Source of the DNA: Fremontodendron californicum
Lineage: Eukaryota > Streptophyta > Magnoliopsida > Malvales > Malvaceae
Direction: 5' to 3'
Length of the DNA stretch: 64,000 nucleotides
Assembly: GCA_030761205.1 (NCBI GenBank)
Contig: JAULJL010000005.1
Coordinates: forward strand, 7,527,501 to 7,591,500
Of this stretch, positions 59,144 through 64,000 are shown piece by piece. Position 1 is the stretch's first letter. Each line of letters opens with the position of its first letter. The position numbers were made by a program, and so were the translations under genes. The notes below the pieces were generated by a model that saw nothing but the letters and a program-made list of their open reading frames with translations, was not told the DNA's origin and ran no database searches.

Positions 59144-59663
59144 TGTTGGAATATGGCTTGAATATGGCTCAAAGTCACCATAGGTGGCTTAGCACCAATA
59201 ATGGAGCTACCACTTGCACCACCAATAATGGAAGCTACCACTTGCAAATGGATGGTGGCTATGGTGGCTACCACTTGCAATGTGTTCACACCAAGATAGG
59301 TGGTGGATGGTGGCTATGGTGGCTGCCACTTGATGTATGTTCACACCTTGATATTTTGGCTATAAATAGCCATGTAGAGTAAGAGAGAAAATGAGTTGAG
59401 TTGAGTGAGTGTGAGTTAGAGCTAAAGTGTTGAAGCAAATACTCTGTGTTTATAGAGTAATTCGGTATTGTGTTGAGTTGTGAGTTCAGTGCTTGTATTG
59501 CACCTTGAATTCTGTATTTGTTTGTACTCCATCTCCATTAATACAAAGCTTCAAGCTCCTCCTCCCGTGGATGTAGGCACAGTTGCCGAACCACGTAAAA
59601 TATCGGTGTTTTTTCAGTGTGTTTAAATCGGTTTTAGTAATCTCGATTTGCTTCCGCACAACA
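59144..59663 (+). repeat. 3' LTR of the copia element
   Basis: 520 bp, starting TGTTGGAATATGGCTTG and ending CCGCACAACA. The first ~190 bp hold imperfect repeats of TGGTGGCTATGGTGGCTACC and CCACTTGCA phrases, the kind of U3 repeats that often act as promoter elements. A TATA box, TATAAATA, is at 59361-59368 within GGCTATAAATAGCC. Confidence 0.92.
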
Positions 59664-59831
59664 AGAGACAGTTGCTAAAAAAACATTGTTAGATAGTAGT
59701 TTGATTATTTCTTCATCTAGATAGTCTCCATAAGATGAAAGTGACAGATTCAGCCGCCCAATCAATTTTGTTCACAAATTGTAGATTCTTTGTTTTTCTT
59801 TTCTTTTTAAATTTTTTTTTCCAAACAACAT
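59664..59831. repeat. Left flank of the third family B LTR, resumed after the copia element
   Basis: Matches 31194-31360 and 168-333. It starts with the presumed right target-site duplication AGAGA (59664-59668) of the copia element and ends with AACAT (59827-59831), the target-site duplication of the LTR. Confidence 0.88.
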
Positions 59832-62800
59832 TGTAATAACTTGATTTCGTCCGGGTCTCCGAAATAAGGTATATTTAAGAGATTGAAGTGAAAACATGCC
59901 AATTAGGAAGTTAAAGAGTTTACAAGATCTCAATCACAAGATAGAAGAAGGTGTCGGAGTCCAAAAGATCAAATTCTAGGTGCTAAGCAAGAAAGCAGAT
60001 TTGACCTTCGAAACTTGTTGCTGAGAAAACATAATCTTAAGTTCTTCATTTAAGGAAACTTCCTTTTTGACTTTTTAATCTGACTTGAAAAGCTTTCCAA
60101 CGATATATTACTCACCTAGAACGGGCAAGAATTAGTCATCAAAATCGACTGAGAAAGTGCCAGAAGATGCAGCAGTATAGTACTGGCCAAGAATGGCAAT
60201 TTTTGTTGGAAATGTGGAGGTCCATTTTTCTAAATGAATGACATTTTGGTGGAAACATAGGAGCCCATCTTCGATGACCAAATGATAGGTTTTTAGTGGC
60301 CCATTTTTTCACGGCCAAAAAGAAAAAAGATGGATAAGTTCAAGAGCCCAACCTTAGAAGTCCATTTAGATTTTTTGTTGTAGAGAGGCCCAACCTAGAA
60401 GAAAGATTGATAAGTTTAAGAGCCCAACCTTAGAAGTCCATTTAGATTTTTTGTTGTAAAGAGGCCCAACCTTAGGATCTATATAGGAAAATGGGGTGAT
60501 TTTATAATTAAATAAAAATTGAAAGGAGCATTTGGCAAATAAGAAGGCATTTTGGTAAATAAAAAGGATGAGCAAAAAATGTTCCTTATAAGGGCAAAAT
60601 GGTATAATGGTGAATAAATGGATAGTAAAAAAAAGACATGAGTCACCTTTCCTAGTACATGAGTTGGTATTTTGGACCAATGAGGAGCACTCTAAATGGC
60701 TAAGGAGCACTCTAAATGGCTAAGGATGAAGCTCATTGGTTAAGGACAAATATATATTAAGCCATGTGAAAATTGCCAAACGGCTAAAAAAGATGGCACA
60801 TTAGGTGGCATTATTAGCCAATGAAATAGCACTTTTGGTGTCAAAATGAATGCCATTGGCTAGCCAATGGGTGGCATTTTAATGTGTAAGGATTGATCTC
60901 TGTTGGCTAGTCAACATGATGAAGCCAAGTGGCTAGGAAAAAAAAAAAGATGAAGGGAAGAAATGGGGGATAAGATTTTAGGCCAACCTAGTAGGATAAG
61001 GGGGAAGGGATTTTTTTTTTTTTTTTTTTACATTCTCCTCACATTCACTACACTATTGGCTACTCACTTGAGAAAAGAAGAGGAGAGGAAGGAAAAAAGG
61101 AAGGATTTTTTTAGTTGTTCTTCAAAGATTTCACCAATGTAGTCTACTAAATTTACTCTTTCATTTTGATTTCCATTACAAGTTTGGTGTTCTTCATAGT
61201 TTTCATTTCTTTTTTCTTAAAATTTCCAACAATGATTTGTAAGAAAACTTTTTCTTCTTATCTTCTCTTTTTGAAAATTACAAAGGTTTGCTAAAAAACT
61301 ATGAAGTTTACAAACTTTTCTTCCTTTTTTCTTCTTACTATTTGATATGGTTTGTGCTATTGTGGTAGGTTAGATTTTTCCCTTTTATTTTCGTTAAAAA
61401 TGAAAGGTTATGAGCTTGATGACCTTGGCTATGTCCAAGTGATGGTTCGAGCCGAATTTAGCATCGAAGAGGCCAAACCTTGAGCCAACCTCATTTTCTT
61501 GATTGTTTGTTTTTTCTAGCTTATATTTTATCATCTTCATGAGTTTAACTTGTTGAATATTGCTATTGTGTGTTGCATCTTGCATATTGCTTGTTGGAAA
61601 AATGATTAAGAGCCTGATGATCTTGGTTTCCCACCAAGTGATAGCTAAGCCAGATTTACATCCATGAGGCTAGCTTTGAGCCAATCATTTTTGCTTGTTG
61701 AAAATCATATTTTTTTAAACCATTTCCAGCTTGATTTTGGTTAGGATCAACTAATAGGTCATAGCCAAAATTTTGTTTTCAAACTAGTTAGAAAAAAACA
61801 ATGTTTAAAGGTTGGAGTTGCTGATTTTGGGAACTATTTTCATATGCATTTCTTATCCAAATAAAAAACTGTTTTAACCTCATTTAGTAAACCCTTATAT
61901 GAGTCCATGGTTATTTTTTCAGATTTTTTTGAATTTTTCTTAAGGGTCAAAAAAAATAATTTTCACAAAACTAGTTTTAGTTAGACATGCTGACTTTGGG
62001 GAAATTTCGATCCATGCATTTCTTGTCCAAATAAAAAACTGTTTTAACCTCATTCATTACACCCTTAGATGAGTCCATGGTTATTTTTCCATATTTTTTT
62101 GAATTTTCTTGAAGGTAAAAAAATTAGTTTTCACAAAACTAGTTTTAGTTAGATATGCTGACTTTGGGGCAATTTCGGTCTATACATTTCTTATCCAAAT
62201 AAAAAATTGTTTTAACCTAATTTAGTATCCCCTTAGGTGAGTCCATGGTTAAAATTTCAGTTTTTTTTTTTTTAATTTTTTCTAAAGGGTAAAAAGATAG
62301 TTTTCTAAAACCAGTTTTTGAACGTTAAAACAAGTTTTAAAACTAGTAAAGATTTGAATTTTTTACATAAAAATGGAGGGGCTGGTCTCAACACTTAGCT
62401 ACTGTTTAGATGTTGTTTTCATGGTCTTTTAAAGTTTAAAATTTTATTTTAGCAAAATCAGGTCATGGGTAGTTAATCCAAGCTTCAAAAACGAGTTAAA
62501 AAATTTATTTTTTATACTAGATGTCATTCGGCCATGTTGGTTTTCCTTCCAAAATTTGCATTTTCTTACGTGTTTTGATTTTTAAAATGTTTGCATCAAG
62601 GCTCGTTTAGAGGTATTCGGATGTCAAATCATGACATTTGGATGTCCCTTAATCCGATCCAAAATTCGTGTCTGAAATCTTTCGTTTTTTAAAAAGTTTA
62701 ATCTAAGTTTCTTTCAAAGGTAGTCCGACATCTTTTTAGGTGTCCGGATATCCTTTCTTCAAGAAAGAAACACCTTCCGATGATAGTCCCGTTTTCAAGC

Positions 62801-64000
62801 ATTTCATATTTAAAAAGGTTTTCTCAATTTAATACAAAAATGTGCTTTCTTGGTTTCATAAATATTTGGCACAAATTAATTCTTAATCTTTGTCAGGTTT
62901 TACGGAAAGGTTAAGAAATTCTTCAAATGCACGTGTTTATGAAATTATAAAGTATGAATTTTGTTTTAACTCGGAATTATATAAGTGTCATACGTAAGAA
63001 TATTTTACTAAGGCTCTATTGGGTCTGCTGGGGAGTTCGGTAAACTATTCCGATGTAGGCCATTCATGTAATTTCACAAAGAAAATCCATGAAAAAGAAT
63101 TTTAAAATGATATTGTGTGCATATTCTATGTTCATACATATTCCATGATGATGTCATTTAATGATGGATATTCATGAGGTCATGTTGATTATGTTACTTG
63201 ATGCATGCTATGTCATGAATTATTTGCTATGTCATATATGTCATGTCATGAATCTTTTTTGCCTTGTCATAATCAGATGTATGCTATGTCATGATTTAGT
63301 TGCCATGTCATGTTCATGTATGTCATGTTGTGAATTATTTTGCCATCTCATGAATGCTTTTTGCCATGTCACAAAAAGATGTATGTCATGCAATGATTTA
63401 TTTGCTATGTTATATATGTCATGTCATAATTTTTTTTGTCATGTCATATCATGAACCATTTGCCATAAGGTAATTAGTGGCCACATTATTTCTTTCATGT
63501 TGCATATTAATTATGTTTGCATATTCCTATTCATAATAAACGAGTTTTAATGCAAATGGATATTTTAATAAAATAAGGTAACATTCTCGAGTTAAAATAA
63601 TTCATGAGTTTTCTGCTGGGTCTGCCAGAGAGGATATTATTATTAGCAACGAAATATTCTTCTTTAAAAATGGTCCGGATAATTTCGAAATCAAAGAAAA
63701 ACTTCTATGTTTTGCCGGGTCTACCAGGGAATATAGAAAATTTTATGTTAATAAATTTCGGATCATTCCTAAATAATATGATCATTTTTGGGAATTATTT
63801 TTAAGTATCGAAGCTAAAACCGACTTTCACCGAGACTATTGATAATACATGATTAATAAATAATTAGGTATCGTTTTCATACAGGTGTTGTGGGGTGCTA
63901 TAACCTTTTCCGCACATAACCGACTCCCGAACCCGCTTTATTTTCTCTCTGGTTTAAAGCGCAGACTTCAAAATTGATTTTAAAAAAAATTTAATTAATT
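59832..64000 (+). mobile_element. Family B LTR, third copy, running off the window
   Basis: Matches the solo LTR at 334-2695 plus 15128 onward without the nested family A element. It carries the ~215 bp missing from copy 1 and about 57 bp extra at 62377-62433. It contains the 75-bp duplication (about 60333-60475), the triple ~170-bp unit (about 61790-62290) and the ATGTCATG-rich repeat (about 63165-63475). The LTR end lies beyond the window, so whether this copy is solo cannot be told. No gene is seen. Confidence 0.9.
61790..62290. repeat. Three tandem ~170-bp units, third LTR copy
   Basis: Counterpart of 2075-2580; equivalent points at about 61857, 62027 and 62196. Confidence 0.85.

Larger units (their letters stand above)
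55379..59663 (+). mobile_element. Internally deleted Ty1/copia (Tnt1-like) retrotransposon
   Basis: A truncated 5' LTR (to 55726), primer-binding site, leader, gag-protease frame, integrase and reverse-transcriptase remnants, polypurine tract and a complete 3' LTR (59144-59663). Domain order (integrase before reverse transcriptase) fixes it as copia. The shared LTR part differs at about two positions in 345, so insertion is recent, and the other two family B flanks lack it. The original site reads GGTTAGAGACAG at 31191; the right flank here starts AGAGACAG, so AGAGA was probably the target-site duplication, and its left copy was deleted together with the start of the 5' LTR. It cannot supply its own enzymes. 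Confidence 0.92.

Overview
The window is AT-rich plant nuclear DNA, probably from a eudicot, and lies in repeat-dense intergenic sequence. Evidence: plant-type LTR retrotransposons (two related Ty3/gypsy families with an Ogre/Tat-like primer-binding site, a chromovirus-type LTR end and a Tnt1-like Ty1/copia element), a CACTA/En-Spm transposon with spliced TNP2- and TNPA-like genes, hAT-type MITEs, and a plant LOG-type cytokinin-activating enzyme gene. I see no ordinary host gene, tRNA, rRNA or CRISPR array. I cannot name the species.

Layout. 1-16817: a ~4 kb solo LTR (family B, target-site duplication AACAT) is split by a complete, young, nested LTR element (family A, 2696-15122, target-site duplication CAGGT). 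Family A has ~2.2 kb LTRs that look about 99.5% identical by eye, only a stub of gag and no recognisable pol. It carries an uninterrupted, intronless 215-codon LOG-like gene (6904-7551), an Athila-like 3' stretch and large tandem arrays. This gene-carrying retroelement is the most interesting object here. 16818-21274: unique AT-rich sequence with a hAT MITE.

21275-64000 is dominated by a tandem segmental duplication. Sequence 21275-32243 recurs as 41170-60707, interrupted by later insertions and deletions, and the family B LTR with its left flank occurs three times (from 1, 31018 and 55218). The boundary between the second and third units is occupied by a ~8.9 kb CACTA element (32244-41115) with a filler-DNA scar at its right side. 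Copy-specific events include a gypsy 3' LTR fragment (25182-27687), a 3.1 kb presence/absence segment (49096-52187), and a recent internally deleted copia element (55379-59663) whose 5' LTR lost its first third through a 5-bp microhomology deletion.

How the genes relate. The two CACTA genes are the usual pair: the TNP2-type transposase (with three one-base frame breaks, each explicable by one missing A) and an intact TNPA-type DNA-binding partner expected to bind the subterminal GCGGCGTTT hairpin repeats. The copia reading frames are decayed and internally deleted. The LOG-like gene is the only intact metabolic-type coding sequence, in the same strand as its host LTRs, whose TATA box lies upstream.
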